From positions 62,001 through 126,000 of the forward strand of contig NZ_FNHW01000006.1 in NCBI RefSeq assembly GCF_900103485.1: a stretch of DNA of 64,000 nucleotides, given 5' to 3'. This DNA is from Fictibacillus solisalsi. Lineage in GTDB: Bacteria; Bacillota; Bacilli; Bacillales; Fictibacillaceae. The notes under the pieces are model-generated. The model saw only the letters and a list, made by a program, of their open reading frames with translations. It did not search any database and was not told the origin of the DNA. The first letter of the stretch is position 1. Each line of letters starts with the position of its first letter. Below are positions 7,782 through 18,657 of this stretch, one piece after another. The position numbers and the translations under genes were made by a program.

Positions 7782-9692
7782 ATGGGGAAAGTGAGATTAA
7801 CAACCGCTCAAGCGTTGATTAAATTTTTAAACCAGCAATATATCCATATTGATGGCCAGGAATTTCCCTTCGTGGAAGGTGTATTTGCTATTTTTGGACA
7901 TGGAAACGTGCTCGGAATCGGCCAGGCACTTGAACAGGATCCCGGACACCTGAAAGTCATTCAGGGAAAAAATGAACAGGGAATGGCTCTTGCCGCAATG
8001 GCCTACAGCAAACAAATGCTTCGCCAAAAGATCTATGCGGTGACAACTTCTGTAGGACCTGGTTCTGCCAACCTGGTAACGGCTGCGGCAACGGCGCTTG
8101 CCAACAACATTCCTGTGTTGCTGTTGCCGGCCGATACCTTTGCGACCCGTCAGCCGGATCCGGTATTGCAGCAGGTGGAACAGGAATACAGTGCGGCTGT
8201 GACCACGAACGATGCATTAAAGCCGGTTTCAAGATACTGGGACCGTATTACCCGGCCGGAGCAATTAATGTCCAGTCTGCTTCGTGCCTTTGAAGTCATG
8301 ACCGATCCTGGAAAATCCGGTCCTGCAACGATTTGTATTGCGCAGGATGTGGAAGGAGAAGCATATGATTATGACGAGAAATTCTTTGAGAAGCGCGTTC
8401 ATTATGTAGATCGCAAGGCACCGGCGGATCGTGAGCTTCAAGGAGCAGCACAGCTGATCAAAAACAGCAAGAAGCCTGTCATTCTCGTGGGCGGAGGTGC
8501 GAAATATTCACAAGCCAAAACGATTCTCATCGAGCTTTCTGAAAAACACAATATCCCGCTTGTAGAAACGCAAGCAGGTAAGGCAACGGTGGAGTCAGAC
8601 TTTAGAAATAATCTCGGCGGAATGGGAATCACAGGGACACTCGCGGCCAATAAAGCAGCGCGCGAATCCGATTTGATTATCGGGATCGGCACAAGATATA
8701 CGGATTTCGCCACATCCTCAAAAACGGCATTTGATTTTGAAAGGAGCAAGTTTTTGAACATCAATGTCAGCCGACTGCAGGCTTATAAGCTGGATGCCTT
8801 CCAGGTTGTAGCTGATGCAAAATTGACCCTTGAGCAATTGGCACCTTTATTGGAAGGCTATGAAACGGAGTTCGGCAGGGAAATCGCCGAGTTGAAAGAA
8901 GAATGGCTGACCGAGAGAAAACGGCTGAGCGAAGTCACCTTCACCCGTGAAAACTTTGAACCCGAAGTGAAAAACAACTTTACTCAGGACGTACTCAATG
9001 AATATGCGGATGCCCTGAATACCGAGCTTGCCCAAACAACAGCATTACTGGCGGTAAATGATACGGTCGCACCAGACAGTGTGATCATCACATCAGCCGG
9101 ATCTCTTCCGGGCGATGTCCAGCGGATTTGGAATCCGGCCGTAGAAAATACGTATAACGTAGAATATGGCTATTCCTGTATGGGATATGAAGTATCCGGG
9201 GCACTGGGAGCTAAACTGGCCTCTCCGAATCAGGAAGTCTACTCCCTGGTGGGTGACGGAAGCTTCCTGTTGATGCACTCCGAATTCATTACCGCCATTC
9301 AATACAACCAAAAGGTGAACATTGTCCTTTTTGATAACTCCGGATGGGGGTGCATCAATAACCTGCAAATGGAAAACGGAAGCGACAGTTTCCACACTGA
9401 ATTCAGAACACATAATAATGAGATTTTAAATATTGATTATGCAAAAGTAGCAGAAGGTTACGGTGCAAAGACATACATTGTAAACACGGTAGAAGGCCTG
9501 AAGGCTGCGTTGGAAGATGCTAAAAAGCAGGAAGTATCCACACTCATTGATATCAAAGTATTGCCAAAAACCATGACCGACGGCTACGAAAGCTGGTGGA
9601 ATGTCGGCGTAGCCGAAGTCTCCCACAAAGACAGCATCCAAAAAGCATTTGACGCCCGAAAGCAAAAATTGGAACTGGCAAAACAATACTGA
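7782..9692 (+). CDS. iolD: 3D-(3,5/4)-trihydroxycyclohexane-1,2-dione hydrolase (ThDP-dependent)
   Basis: A 636-residue ThDP enzyme that hydrolytically opens the inositol-derived dione ring to 5-deoxy-glucuronate. It shows the N-terminal cofactor Glu in GKNEQGMA, a central NAD/FAD-like domain, and the C-terminal ThDP/Mg motif starting GDGS (about residue 504) and ending at the VLFDN Asn. The ATG at 7782 (MGKVRLTT) is chosen: AGGGG is 10 bases upstream and it matches the start of B. subtilis IolD. Longer readings begin inside iolC. Confidence 0.95.
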   Translation: MGKVRLTTAQALIKFLNQQYIHIDGQEFPFVEGVFAIFGHGNVLGIGQALEQDPGHLKVIQGKNEQGMALAAMAYSKQMLRQKIYAVTTSVGPGSANLVTAAATALANNIPVLLLPADTFATRQPDPVLQQVEQEYSAAVTTNDALKPVSRYWDRITRPEQLMSSLLRAFEVMTDPGKSGPATICIAQDVEGEAYDYDEKFFEKRVHYVDRKAPADRELQGAAQLIKNSKKPVILVGGGAKYSQAKTILIELSEKHNIPLVETQAGKATVESDFRNNLGGMGITGTLAANKAARESDLIIGIGTRYTDFATSSKTAFDFERSKFLNINVSRLQAYKLDAFQVVADAKLTLEQLAPLLEGYETEFGREIAELKEEWLTERKRLSEVTFTRENFEPEVKNNFTQDVLNEYADALNTELAQTTALLAVNDTVAPDSVIITSAGSLPGDVQRIWNPAVENTYNVEYGYSCMGYEVSGALGAKLASPNQEVYSLVGDGSFLLMHSEFITAIQYNQKVNIVLFDNSGWGCINNLQMENGSDSFHTEFRTHNNEILNIDYAKVAEGYGAKTYIVNTVEGLKAALEDAKKQEVSTLIDIKVLPKTMTDGYESWWNVGVAEVSHKDSIQKAFDARKQKLELAKQY

Positions 9693-9772
9693 TAACTAAA
9701 GAGCATCCTAAAAACGTAAATCAACTACCTTCAAGAGCCTCGAAGAAAATCAAATGAAAGGGGTGGAATAAC

Positions 9773-10639
9773 ATGATTACAACAACTCGACTGGTTCCTA
9801 TGAAAGAAATGCTGGAGACAGCGAAAAAAGAGCACTATGCCGTGGGACAATTCAACATCAACAGCTTTCAATGGGCGGAAGCGATGCTCGAAGCGGCGGA
9901 AGAAGAACAGTCTCCTATTATCGTAGCTTCGTCTGACAGACTCGTCGATTATTTGGGTGGATTCAAAACCATAGCTGCCATGATTAATAGAATTGTAGAG
10001 GAAAAGAACATCTCTGTACCGGTTGCGCTGCATCTCGACCACGGAAAAAGTGTGGAGCGGTGTAAAGAAGCGATTGATGCTGGATACACATCCGTGATGA
10101 TCGATGGTTCGCATTTTCCGATTGAGGAAAACATCGAGATGACGAAGCAGGTTACCGATTATGCCCGCAAGTTTGGCGTTTCTGTGGAAGCGGAAGTCGG
10201 TACTGTGGGCGGTAACGAGGATGGCCTGATCGGCGGCATCAACTATGCTGATCCGCAGGAATGCTTAAGGCTGGTTCAGGAAACAGGTGTTGATGCGCTG
10301 GCAGCGGCGCTTGGTTCTGTTCACGGTCCTTACCAGGGAGAGCCCAAACTGGGATTTGACGAAATGCTTGAGATTTCAGAGCTGACCAATGTTCCGCTTG
10401 TCTTGCATGGCGGTTCAGGAATCCCATTGCATCAAATCCATAAAGCCATTGATTTGGGCCATGCCAAAATCAATGTGAACACAGAATGTCTGCAAGCATG
10501 GACAAAGGCCGTTCGCCAGGTGCTTGATAACGACAAAGATGTCTACGATGCCCGGACCATCCTTACACCGGGGAAAGAAGCCGTAAAAGAAACAGTAAAG
10601 ACCAAGATCAGGGAATTTAAATCAAACCAGAAAGCATAA
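9773..10639 (+). CDS. iolJ: 2-deoxy-5-keto-gluconate 6-phosphate aldolase (class II)
   Basis: A 288-residue class II fructose-bisphosphate-aldolase-type enzyme that splits the IolC product into malonic semialdehyde and dihydroxyacetone phosphate. It has the zinc-ligand motif HLDHGKS (about residues 84-90), [10 protein letters not shown] (about 140-149) and the [10 protein letters not shown] zinc/phosphate segment. The pattern is closest to IolJ rather than FbaA. AAAGGGGTGG precedes the ATG. It is the last gene of the first block and is followed by a terminator. Confidence 0.92.
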   Translation: MITTTRLVPMKEMLETAKKEHYAVGQFNINSFQWAEAMLEAAEEEQSPIIVASSDRLVDYLGGFKTIAAMINRIVEEKNISVPVALHLDHGKSVERCKEAIDAGYTSVMIDGSHFPIEENIEMTKQVTDYARKFGVSVEAEVGTVGGNEDGLIGGINYADPQECLRLVQETGVDALAAALGSVHGPYQGEPKLGFDEMLEISELTNVPLVLHGGSGIPLHQIHKAIDLGHAKINVNTECLQAWTKAVRQVLDNDKDVYDARTILTPGKEAVKETVKTKIREFKSNQKA

Positions 10640-10643
10640 ATAG

Positions 10644-10670
10644 AACCGGGCAGTTGTTGCCCGGTTTTTC
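10644..10670 (+). terminator. Terminator of the iolABCDJ block
   Basis: The stem AACCGGGC / GCCCGGTT with a 7-base loop is followed by TTTTC, immediately after iolJ. Confidence 0.92.
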
Positions 10671-10742
10671 TATAGGTTTGCTTCAAAAGATATTGCTTTG
10701 GGAACATTTTTCTTAACTTGCTTCATTAATACGTTGATTAAA

Positions 10743-10921
10743 GTGAAGGTGCAAGACTCCTCGAAAATGAATATCACATTTTCTTCGTGCGATGTATCGC
10801 TGCCGAAGCGTTCCTTGTCCTATGGGACAAGCGTGACAGGTGATACTACGCAGGCGCTTGGCGCCGAGGAGGATCAGCGCATGCCCCGAGGAAAGCGTGC
10901 ATCCCGGAACGGAAATCAACC
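10743..10921. repeat. Degenerate copy of a dispersed Bacillaceae intergenic repeat
   Basis: The segments GGTGCAAGACTCC, GGGACAAGCGTGACAGGTGA, GCGCATGCCCCGAGGAAAGCG and CGGAACGGAAATCAAC occur in order. From memory these match parts of a repeat common in Bacillaceae intergenic DNA, where the usual form runs from a GCAAGACTCC start to a GGAGCGGAAATCAAC end. This copy has about 50 unrelated bases inserted after the first segment. Frames through it (for example 10698-11090 +) are not likely to be coding. Confidence 0.6.
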
Positions 10922-11088
10922 ACTCTCAGAGCAGCAAAGATTAACCATTCTTAAATTTACAAAAATGGAACGAGCCATCTTGATCGGGCACCAAGGCTGT
11001 CTGCAGAAAATTGGGAGAAAATGGATATTAACCACTCATTCTCCCATCTTTCTTCAGAACCACCCTCGTATTTTATCACTTCATAAAT

Positions 11089-11134
11089 AAACCGCCGACC
11101 TGATCTTTCAAGAGACTCTGGTTGGCGGTTTTTA
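11089..11134 (-). terminator. Terminator downstream of the 33-codon reverse-strand gene
   Basis: Twelve-base near-perfect arms (one mismatch) with a 19-base loop lie 26 bases beyond the stop of the small gene at 11160-11261. Flanks are T-rich in both directions; on the reverse strand the tail reads TTTATTTAT. The only recognised gene it can serve is the small reverse gene. Confidence 0.65.
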
Positions 11135-11159
11135 TGTTCAATTAATAGTTATGGTTATT

Positions 11160-11261
11160 TTAAAGGTTGGTGTACATCTTGATTCGTGCAGCGCCATATT
11201 TTTTCATGGATTCTGCCAAGTCTGCTCTGAAAGTCGAAATCACTTTAGCAAATTGTTTCAT
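11160..11261 (-). CDS. Small 33-residue protein of unknown function
   Basis: An ATG at 11261 reads 33 codons to a TAA. The evidence is its signals: a perfect GGAGG 8 bases before the ATG, a near-consensus sigma-A promoter 35 bases further upstream, and a terminator after the stop. The product is basic and amphipathic, beginning MKQFAKVISTFRADLAESMK and ending with a Tyr-Thr-Asn-Leu tail. It has no signal peptide or long hydrophobic stretch. No family is recognised. It lies antisense to the gap between the two inositol blocks. Alternatives are a small regulatory peptide or a short ORF on an sRNA. Confidence 0.65.
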   Translation of the reverse strand: MKQFAKVISTFRADLAESMKKYGAARIKMYTNL

Positions 11262-11294
11262 ATTCGATTCCTCCATTCAAATGATTATGAATTA

Positions 11295-11323
11295 ATTATA
11301 ATTTGTTGGGTAACTTTTGACAA
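11295..11323 (-). promoter_or_regulatory. Sigma-A promoter of the 33-codon gene
   Basis: On the reverse strand TTGTCA (11323-11318), exactly 17 bases, then TATAAT (11300-11295). Only one -35 base departs from consensus. Transcription would start near 11288, giving a leader of about 27 bases. Confidence 0.75.
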
Positions 11324-11562
11324 AGTGTATGAAAACGGCAACAACTGGAATGTAAGCCTTTTGCATCAATTCTTTTCTTTGAATTTCTCTTACTATCTTT
11401 AATTTTCATTGATTTTTATTTTTGCTTTCCTCAAAAATCATGCCCTCTGCCTTTAAGTCAATCAACCGTTTAGAGGTGAGCAATGGAGATCCATCGTTTG
11501 TGTTTAATTAAGATCCTGTCAGTTGCGTCATGGTAAAAAGGTTGTATTTTCTGAAAAATAGA
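11324..11562. other. Intergenic stretch without recognised genes
   Basis: AT-rich DNA between the small reverse-strand promoter and the iolE promoter. No frame has a convincing ribosome site, and I see no repeat or strong hairpin. Confidence 0.5.
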
Positions 11563-11623
11563 TTGACTGTAAGCGCTTTTAATATTATTATTAATTCAAG
11601 ATATCCAAGAGTTAACCAAAAAA
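11563..11623 (+). promoter_or_regulatory. iolE-T-G-I promoter with embedded cre and IolR-like box
   Basis: TTGACT (11563-11568), 17 bases, TATTAT (11586-11591). The cre-like TGTAAGCGCTTTTA spans 11568-11581 in the spacer, as at the iolA promoter. TAACCAAAAAA at 11613-11623 fits the IolR motif WRAYCAADARD exactly. The shared layout with iolA implies joint control of both blocks. Confidence 0.72.
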
Positions 11624-11729
11624 GAGATAAGTTTTGATAAACTTATATTAAACAGATGAAAAGAAAAGAGATTGAATTTACTTTTTTAAGAAAATGAAAG
11701 CGGATTCCAAACAGAAAGAAGGCATGATT

Positions 11730-12644
11730 ATGAGGAATCAGAGGATAGCATGGGGAATTGCTCCCATAGGCTGGCGGAATGATGACATTCCTGAGATCGG
11801 TGCAGAAAACACATTGTCCCATTTGCTCAGCGATATTGTTGTAGCGGGTTTTGAGGGAACTGAAGTTGGCGGTTTTTTCCCGGAAGCTCACGTGCTGAAC
11901 AAAGAGCTTCAGCTGCGTAATCTGCGAATCGCCGGGCAGTGGTTCAGCAGTTACATCATTCAGGATGGAGTGGAAGCAGCAACACAAGCTTTCCATAAAC
12001 ATTGTGAGTATTTAAAGGAAGTTCAGGCAGCTGTTGCCGTTGTATCCGAGCAAACATACAGCATCCAGGGTACAGGGAAAAATGTTTTTACGGAGAAACC
12101 CGGTTTTACAGATGTAGAATGGAATCATTTATGTCAGGGGCTCAATGAACTGGGGAAAATTGCAGAACAATATGATTTGAAACTGGTGTATCACCATCAT
12201 ATGGGAACGGGTGTCCAAACCCTCGCAGAAGTGGACAGGTTAATGGAAAACACGGATCCCAATCATGTGCATTTGCTTTATGATACTGGCCACATCTATG
12301 TATCCGACGGAGATTTTATGACGCTGTTAAATAAACACCTGAACCGTATTAAACATGTTCATTTTAAAGATGTCCGCCAAGCGGTCAAAGACCAATGCGA
12401 CAAAGATGGACGATCCTTCTTACAATCATTTTTGGCAGGGATGTTCACGGTGCCTGGCGACGGATGCATTGATTTTACAAAAGTATATAACAAGCTGCTG
12501 GAAACCCAGTATTCAGGATGGATCGTCATTGAAGCAGAGCAGGATCCTTCCATTGCACACCCCTTGGAATATGCGTTAAAAGCCCGTAAGTATATTGATG
12601 CAAAATTACTTCCATTAGAGAATGGTTCATTGGTAAAGCATTAA
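11730..12644 (+). CDS. iolE: Inosose (2-keto-myo-inositol) dehydratase
   Basis: A 304-residue TIM-barrel protein of the AP-endonuclease-2 superfamily. It dehydrates 2-keto-myo-inositol to the trihydroxycyclohexanedione used by IolD. Landmarks are the N-terminal [14 protein letters not shown], the metal-binding [17 protein letters not shown] and VHFKDVR segments. The ATG at 11730 is taken because AAGAAGG is 7 bases upstream and the family begins just before WGIAPIGW; upstream Met codons at 11694 and 11724 lack a properly spaced site. First gene of the second iol block, 26 bases before iolT. Confidence 0.92.
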   Translation: MRNQRIAWGIAPIGWRNDDIPEIGAENTLSHLLSDIVVAGFEGTEVGGFFPEAHVLNKELQLRNLRIAGQWFSSYIIQDGVEAATQAFHKHCEYLKEVQAAVAVVSEQTYSIQGTGKNVFTEKPGFTDVEWNHLCQGLNELGKIAEQYDLKLVYHHHMGTGVQTLAEVDRLMENTDPNHVHLLYDTGHIYVSDGDFMTLLNKHLNRIKHVHFKDVRQAVKDQCDKDGRSFLQSFLAGMFTVPGDGCIDFTKVYNKLLETQYSGWIVIEAEQDPSIAHPLEYALKARKYIDAKLLPLENGSLVKH

Positions 12645-12670
12645 AAATCGGAACCTGGGGAGGGAAGGGC

Positions 12671-14110
12671 ATGAGTAATCAGACGATTGAAAAACCACGT
12701 GATTACAAGAAGGCTTTAAAAAAGATTACGGTTATCTCCACATTTGGGGGACTGCTCTTTGGATATGACACAGGTGTTATCAATGGAGCGCTGCCTTTCA
12801 TGGCCAAATCCGATCAGTTAAATCTGACTCCGGCAGCTGAAGGTCTCGTAACGAGTTCCCTTCTGTTTGGGGCAGCATTTGGATCTGTATTTGGAGGCCG
12901 TTTGTCCGACCGTTTTGGCCGTCGGAAAATGATTCTTAACCTGGCTTTGCTGTTTTTCCTGGCAACAGTCGGCTGTGCGATTTCGCCATCTGCCGGAGTG
13001 ATGATTGCCTCTCGGTTTCTGCTCGGTCTTGCCGTAGGTGCTGCATCTGTAATGGTGCCAAGTTTTCTTGCTGAAATCGCGCCGGCAGAACAGAGGGGAA
13101 GAATCGTTACCCAAAATGAATTAATGATTGTCTCCGGACAGCTTTTAGCCTTTGTCTTTAATGCTGCACTCGGCAGTACCATTGGTGAGGAAGCAGCACA
13201 TGTATGGCGCTATATGCTCGTCATCGCTTCACTTCCGGCTGTCGTATTATGGTTTGGAATGATGTCTGTCCCAGAGAGTCCGCGCTGGCTGGCCTCCAAG
13301 GGAAAAATAGGGGACGCACTGCGCACCCTCAAAGAAATACGCGAAGCCAGTAAAGCTGAAGGCGAACTGAAAGAAATTCAGAATAACATTGCGCAAGAGT
13401 CTGAAATTAAACAGGCAACCTATAGTGATCTGAATGTGCCATGGGTACGCCGCATTGTATTGATTGGAATTGGGATTGCGATTGTACAGCAAATTACAGG
13501 TGTGAACTCCATTATGTACTATGGAACTCAAATTCTTCAGAAGTCCGGATTTTCAACCAATGCTGCTTTGATTGGTAATATTGCAAACGGTGCCATTTCG
13601 GTCATCGCGACGTTTGTGGGTATCTGGCTGCTCGGAAAAATCGGCCGGCGCCCCATGCTGATCATCGGGTTGGCGGGAACGACTGCCGCACTGGCCTTGA
13701 TTGGATTATTTTCTACGGTTCTTGGAGGATCCGCAGCACTACCTTTTGTCGTCCTTACATTGACTGTTACCTTTTTATGCTTCCAACAAGGTGCGATTTC
13801 ACCGGTCACCTGGCTGATGCTGTCCGAAATTTTCCCGCTACGATTGAGGGGTCTTGGAATGGGAGTAACCGTATTCTGCTTGTGGATTACCAATTTCCTT
13901 GTGGGTCTTTCATTCCCGATTCTATTAGATGCAGTGGGGTTATCCTCGACCTTTTTTATCTTTGCAGTGTTGGGAATTTGTGCCATTCTATTTGTAAATA
14001 AAATTTTGCCAGAAACAAAAGGGAAATCACTTGAGCAGCTGGAAAGCTTTTTCCGTAACTACAAGGATAAGGGTGAAGCAAAGGTTGCGAACAAAGTTGC
14101 TAACCAATAA
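12671..14110 (+). CDS. iolT: myo-Inositol MFS transporter (sugar porter family)
   Basis: A 479-residue major facilitator protein with 12 predicted membrane helices that imports myo-inositol with protons. Sugar-porter signatures are visible: [12 protein letters not shown] in helix 1, DRFGRRK between helices 2 and 3, PESPRWL after helix 6, [12 protein letters not shown] in helix 7, GRRPM between helices 8 and 9, and PETKG at the C-terminal end. The chain follows B. subtilis IolT closely. AGGGAAGGG precedes the ATG. Confidence 0.94.
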   Translation: MSNQTIEKPRDYKKALKKITVISTFGGLLFGYDTGVINGALPFMAKSDQLNLTPAAEGLVTSSLLFGAAFGSVFGGRLSDRFGRRKMILNLALLFFLATVGCAISPSAGVMIASRFLLGLAVGAASVMVPSFLAEIAPAEQRGRIVTQNELMIVSGQLLAFVFNAALGSTIGEEAAHVWRYMLVIASLPAVVLWFGMMSVPESPRWLASKGKIGDALRTLKEIREASKAEGELKEIQNNIAQESEIKQATYSDLNVPWVRRIVLIGIGIAIVQQITGVNSIMYYGTQILQKSGFSTNAALIGNIANGAISVIATFVGIWLLGKIGRRPMLIIGLAGTTAALALIGLFSTVLGGSAALPFVVLTLTVTFLCFQQGAISPVTWLMLSEIFPLRLRGLGMGVTVFCLWITNFLVGLSFPILLDAVGLSSTFFIFAVLGICAILFVNKILPETKGKSLEQLESFFRNYKDKGEAKVANKVANQ

Positions 14111-14165
14111 GTACAGGGATAAAATTCACACTATTCTTACAATGAAATAAATGAACGATAAATGA

Positions 14166-15215
<1,050 letters not shown>

Positions 15216-15248
15216 TTATTTAACAGATATAGAACGGAGATGACTTCC

Positions 15249-16103
15249 ATGCAATTATGTTTTAACCAGGCGACAACTCTTGAAAACTCAAATCTTGCAA
15301 AGGATCTTGAATTCTGCGACAAACATGGTTACGACTTCATTGAAATCCGTACGATGGATAAGTTACCGGAGTATTTGAAAGACCATTCCTTGAATGAGCT
15401 CGTGGAGTATTTTCAAACTCATCATATTAAACCGCTTGCTTTCAACGCGCTCGTATTTTTCAATAACCGTGATGAAGCTGGATATAAAGAAATGGTTGAC
15501 GAGTTCAAACAGATGATGGAAACCGGCAAGAAGCTGGGTATCCAGTATGTGGTCGCTGTTCCGCTGGTCACTGAACAAAAGATTCTAAAAGAAGATATTA
15601 AAAACAGCTGTGTTGAAGTGCTCAAGGAACTGTCTGCTATTGCTGAGCCGTATGGAATTAAAATTGCTGTTGAGTTTGTGGGTCATCCGCAATGTACGGT
15701 CAATACGTTTGGACAAGCATATGATATTGTTGAAACCGTTAACCGTGAGAATGTTGGATTGGTTTTTGACTGTTTCCACTTCCATGCCATGGGATCAACC
15801 ATGGAGGATTTGAAAAGGGCAGACGGATCAAAAATCTTCATCCTGCATATGGATGATACAGAAGATTTCCCAATCGGAATTTTAACCGATGAAGATCGTG
15901 TTTGGCCGGGACTGGGTGCCATTGATCTGGATGGTATTTTGTCCACCTTAAAGGAAATTGGATATGATGGTGCAGCATCCATTGAATTGTTCCGTCCGGA
16001 GTACTATCAATTAAGCGCTGAAGAAGCCATCAAAACCGCGAAGGAAACGACGGTTAAATCAGTCTCCAAATACTATGAATTTGATTCTGTTACTGTTGGT
16101 TAA
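15249..16103 (+). CDS. iolI: Inosose isomerase (2-keto-myo-inositol isomerase)
   Basis: A 284-residue AP-endonuclease-2-type TIM barrel whose residues follow B. subtilis IolI throughout (LCFNQATTLENSN start; VPLVTEQKI; FVGHPQCTVNTF; DCFHFHAMGS; EDRVWPGLG). IolI interconverts 2-keto-myo-inositol and 1-keto-D-chiro-inositol and lets D-chiro-inositol enter the pathway. The ATG at 15249 is favoured: GGAG is 9 bases upstream, whereas the in-frame ATG at 15240 overlaps that site. Last gene of the second block. Confidence 0.92.
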   Translation: MQLCFNQATTLENSNLAKDLEFCDKHGYDFIEIRTMDKLPEYLKDHSLNELVEYFQTHHIKPLAFNALVFFNNRDEAGYKEMVDEFKQMMETGKKLGIQYVVAVPLVTEQKILKEDIKNSCVEVLKELSAIAEPYGIKIAVEFVGHPQCTVNTFGQAYDIVETVNRENVGLVFDCFHFHAMGSTMEDLKRADGSKIFILHMDDTEDFPIGILTDEDRVWPGLGAIDLDGILSTLKEIGYDGAASIELFRPEYYQLSAEEAIKTAKETTVKSVSKYYEFDSVTVG

Positions 16104-16124
16104 GATCACAATAATAGAAATGAT

Positions 16125-16157
16125 AGCCGCCACGACTTAATTGGGCGGCTTTTTTTG
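16125..16157 (+). terminator. Terminator of the iolE-T-G-I block
   Basis: The stem AGCCGCC / GGCGGCT is followed by seven Ts, 22 bases after iolI. Confidence 0.92.
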
Positions 16158-16233
16158 TTTTAAGTGCAGAAAGAAAAGGAATTGAACAAAACAGTGTTAA
16201 AAAAGACGAATCGTTGGATAGGAGGCAACATGG

Positions 16234-17220
16234 ATGAGTTTAATCAAAGGAAAACTGGGAATTGGAACGGCGCCGCTTGGAAATATGTTCAGGGACGTTC
16301 CGGAGGACGAAGCGAGACAAACGCTTGAAACGGCATGGGACCTGGGTGTTCGTTACTTTGATACCGCACCGTTATATGGAGCCGGATTAGCAGAAATGCG
16401 CGTGGGAGAATTTTTATCCCGGCACAATCGTGATGACTATTTCCTGTCGACGAAGGTGGGCAGGGTGATTGAAGATGAAACAGAAGTAAAAGAAGGCATG
16501 TTTCAATATGGCCGCAAAAATAAAGTGACCACCGATTACAGTGAGGATGCTATTAAGAGGTCGGTTGAGCAAAGTCTTGAGCGTTTAAAGACGGACCGCT
16601 TGGACTTTGTGTATGTGCATGATGTTTCGCCTGATTATCACGGTGACGACTGGGTCACACAGTTTGATATTGCACGAAAAGGAGCGTTTCGTGTACTTTC
16701 CCGGCTTCGAGAAGAAGGAGTCATTGCGAAGTGGGGGCTGGGAGTCAATCGGACAGAACCGATTGAACTTGCCATGGAGCTGGAAGAAGCTCACCCCGAT
16801 ATCAGCCTTCAGGCGACCCATTATACGCTTTTAAATCATGATCACGCATTGCTTAAGTTAATGCCAAGGGCTCTGGAGAAGGATATGAAAATTGTCGTTG
16901 GCGCACCATTTAACTCAGGCGTATTGGTTGGAGGAAGTCATTTCGATTATGGAGATATTCCTGAAGAAATCGCTTCAAAAGCCAATAGAATCAAACAGAT
17001 TGCCGAAAAGCACGGGGTAAGCGTAAAAGCTGCTGCCCTGCAATTTTCGATGGCCCACCCTGCAGTAGCTGCTGTTATTCCCGGCTCTACCCGGCCGGAA
17101 CATATAAAGGAGGACGTTGCGGCCTCCAAGGAAGACATTCCTTCCGACTTTTGGGACGAGTTAAGGGACCAAAATCTTGTTTCCCCACTGGCCCCTCTGC
17201 CGATTGATCAAAAGGTATAA
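16234..17220 (+). CDS. Aldo/keto reductase, aldose 1-dehydrogenase-like
   Basis: A 328-residue AKR-superfamily NAD(P)-dependent oxidoreductase. The catalytic tetrad is recognisable: Asp in YFDTAPLYG (about residue 43), Tyr in the same motif, Lys in STKVG, and His in YVHDV (about 129). The C-terminal VIPGSTRPEHIKED segment binds the nicotinamide phosphate. The pattern resembles D-threo-aldose/L-fucose 1-dehydrogenases more than B. subtilis IolS. AGGAGG precedes the ATG. It follows the iol terminator, so it is probably its own unit, though a polyol or sugar substrate fits the neighbourhood. Confidence 0.8.
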   Translation: MSLIKGKLGIGTAPLGNMFRDVPEDEARQTLETAWDLGVRYFDTAPLYGAGLAEMRVGEFLSRHNRDDYFLSTKVGRVIEDETEVKEGMFQYGRKNKVTTDYSEDAIKRSVEQSLERLKTDRLDFVYVHDVSPDYHGDDWVTQFDIARKGAFRVLSRLREEGVIAKWGLGVNRTEPIELAMELEEAHPDISLQATHYTLLNHDHALLKLMPRALEKDMKIVVGAPFNSGVLVGGSHFDYGDIPEEIASKANRIKQIAEKHGVSVKAAALQFSMAHPAVAAVIPGSTRPEHIKEDVAASKEDIPSDFWDELRDQNLVSPLAPLPIDQKV

Positions 17221-17231
17221 GTATCTATCAA

Positions 17232-17270
17232 AAAAGCTTCCCCCCATTAAAAAGGGAGAAGCTTTTCTTC
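17232..17270. terminator. Bidirectional terminator between convergent genes
   Basis: The stem AAAAGCTTC / GAAGCTTTT has a C-run/G-run inner part and is flanked by A and T runs. It serves the aldo/keto reductase (+) and the DUF4317 gene (-), whose stop is 3 bases away. Confidence 0.85.
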
Positions 17271-17272
17271 TA

Positions 17273-18454
17273 TTATTCTTCTGCTTTTTCACCAAATGCT
17301 TCTGGAATCATTGTGAAGCCTTCTACCACGGTATCCTCTTCCACTTCAATCATGAGATAGCGCTTGCCGCTGAGATGGACTTGTTTGACGTACCTTAAAT
17401 CCTGAGGGCTGATTGAAATGTTGGCGACTTTTGTGTTGATTTTAATGGATTTTGAATTATACTTCGGAACAACGTTGCTTGCTTTAATTTCATAGTTTTG
17501 ATCGTCGATTATGTTTTTAAAGGCTGATTCTACTTTCTCCGAGCTAATGTCTTCCAGGCCGCTCATTGTGAGGACCCGCTCCACATCCTTCGTGTCCAAC
17601 TTGGGCTGTTCCTCTTCTTCATTTTCTTCAATCATCCGGTGAATTTCCTCGTACACATTGGAGAGGGTGGATGTATTCAATTGATCACTGGTTACATGTT
17701 TGATAATTTCTTCAAAAACCGCTTTGTCATCCTTTGCGGTCATCGTTTCTTCCCCGTTCAATACGTCCTCTATGAAAGAATAATCTGGCTCATGGACCTT
17801 CCCGGAGGAATACAGAATATGGTTCACATCTGCTGCATTGTCAGTAAAACAAGGGAATAGGAATCCACCCATTGGTGCGTTGAGGTTGATAACGGGATCC
17901 AGCACGAAGTTGTACTTGAACTCTTTTTCTACATAATCAAAAAGCAGTTCTTTTTTTGGTTCCTGAGTGTTATTGATACTGCAAAGAATAAAGGGATGTG
18001 AATAAACGGTATCGTTGGCACTCTCCTCCGCATCAGCCCCACGGCGTTTGCTTGGCTTAAAGTATTCTCCGCGAATAAACGTAATAACAATATCTTTCTC
18101 GTATTGCCGGTTTAACAGCATTTTGCCTACGATTTGCAGCATGCGCTCTTTCCAGTCTTCCACATCACTGCTGAGCAATCCTTGATGCAAAATAAGCTGA
18201 CTGTTGTTTTCTGCATTCCGCTGAAACTTTAGTTCAAAGAGCTTCTCATCCAGATTTCCGCCGAGTAATTTCTTGAAGTTAATTAAAAAGAGCTCTTGCT
18301 GGTCGGGATCCAGCATTTCAAACGGCTGATTCTGATGATGATAAATTTCGCTTGTTTCCTTCATAATATAAACATTAAAAATGTTAGAGATCTTGAGAGA
18401 ATGATTATCTTTTTTAAATTGCTTCCGAATCTGAGCAATATCTTTTTTGTTCAT
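17273..18454 (-). CDS. DUF4317 family protein
   Basis: A 393-residue soluble, acidic protein with no signal peptide or membrane segment. The N-terminal start (IAQIRKQFKKDNHSLKISNIFNVYI) and overall layout match the DUF4317 family of Firmicutes, whose function is unknown. A Glu-rich stretch (ENEEEEQP) lies near residue 275. AGGAGTG lies 10 bases before the ATG. It is transcribed alone, convergent with the aldo/keto reductase and divergent from the HxlR gene. Confidence 0.75.
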   Translation of the reverse strand: MNKKDIAQIRKQFKKDNHSLKISNIFNVYIMKETSEIYHHQNQPFEMLDPDQQELFLINFKKLLGGNLDEKLFELKFQRNAENNSQLILHQGLLSSDVEDWKERMLQIVGKMLLNRQYEKDIVITFIRGEYFKPSKRRGADAEESANDTVYSHPFILCSINNTQEPKKELLFDYVEKEFKYNFVLDPVINLNAPMGGFLFPCFTDNAADVNHILYSSGKVHEPDYSFIEDVLNGEETMTAKDDKAVFEEIIKHVTSDQLNTSTLSNVYEEIHRMIEENEEEEQPKLDTKDVERVLTMSGLEDISSEKVESAFKNIIDDQNYEIKASNVVPKYNSKSIKINTKVANISISPQDLRYVKQVHLSGKRYLMIEVEEDTVVEGFTMIPEAFGEKAEE

Positions 18455-18657
18455 AAATAAAAAACACTCCTAAGCTGCCCTGATTTTCAATTGGAAGCAG
18501 ACAGGGCTGTCTGCCTTGCGTTCGAACCAGCCTTAATTTTAACATAAATTACTGCAGACGAAGGGAAGTGTGTGGGGGATTTTCCCGATGGTGACTGAAG
18601 ATTATTTTGTGATACGATAGGGTGAATAACGACTATAACAAGTGCGGTGATGAACGA

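Noticed and set aside
10698-11090. 130-codon forward frame
   Set aside because: It runs through the dispersed repeat and has no usable start signals.
16234-17220. Naming the aldo/keto reductase iolS
   Set aside because: The sequence pattern is nearer to aldose 1-dehydrogenases, and it lies beyond the iol terminator.
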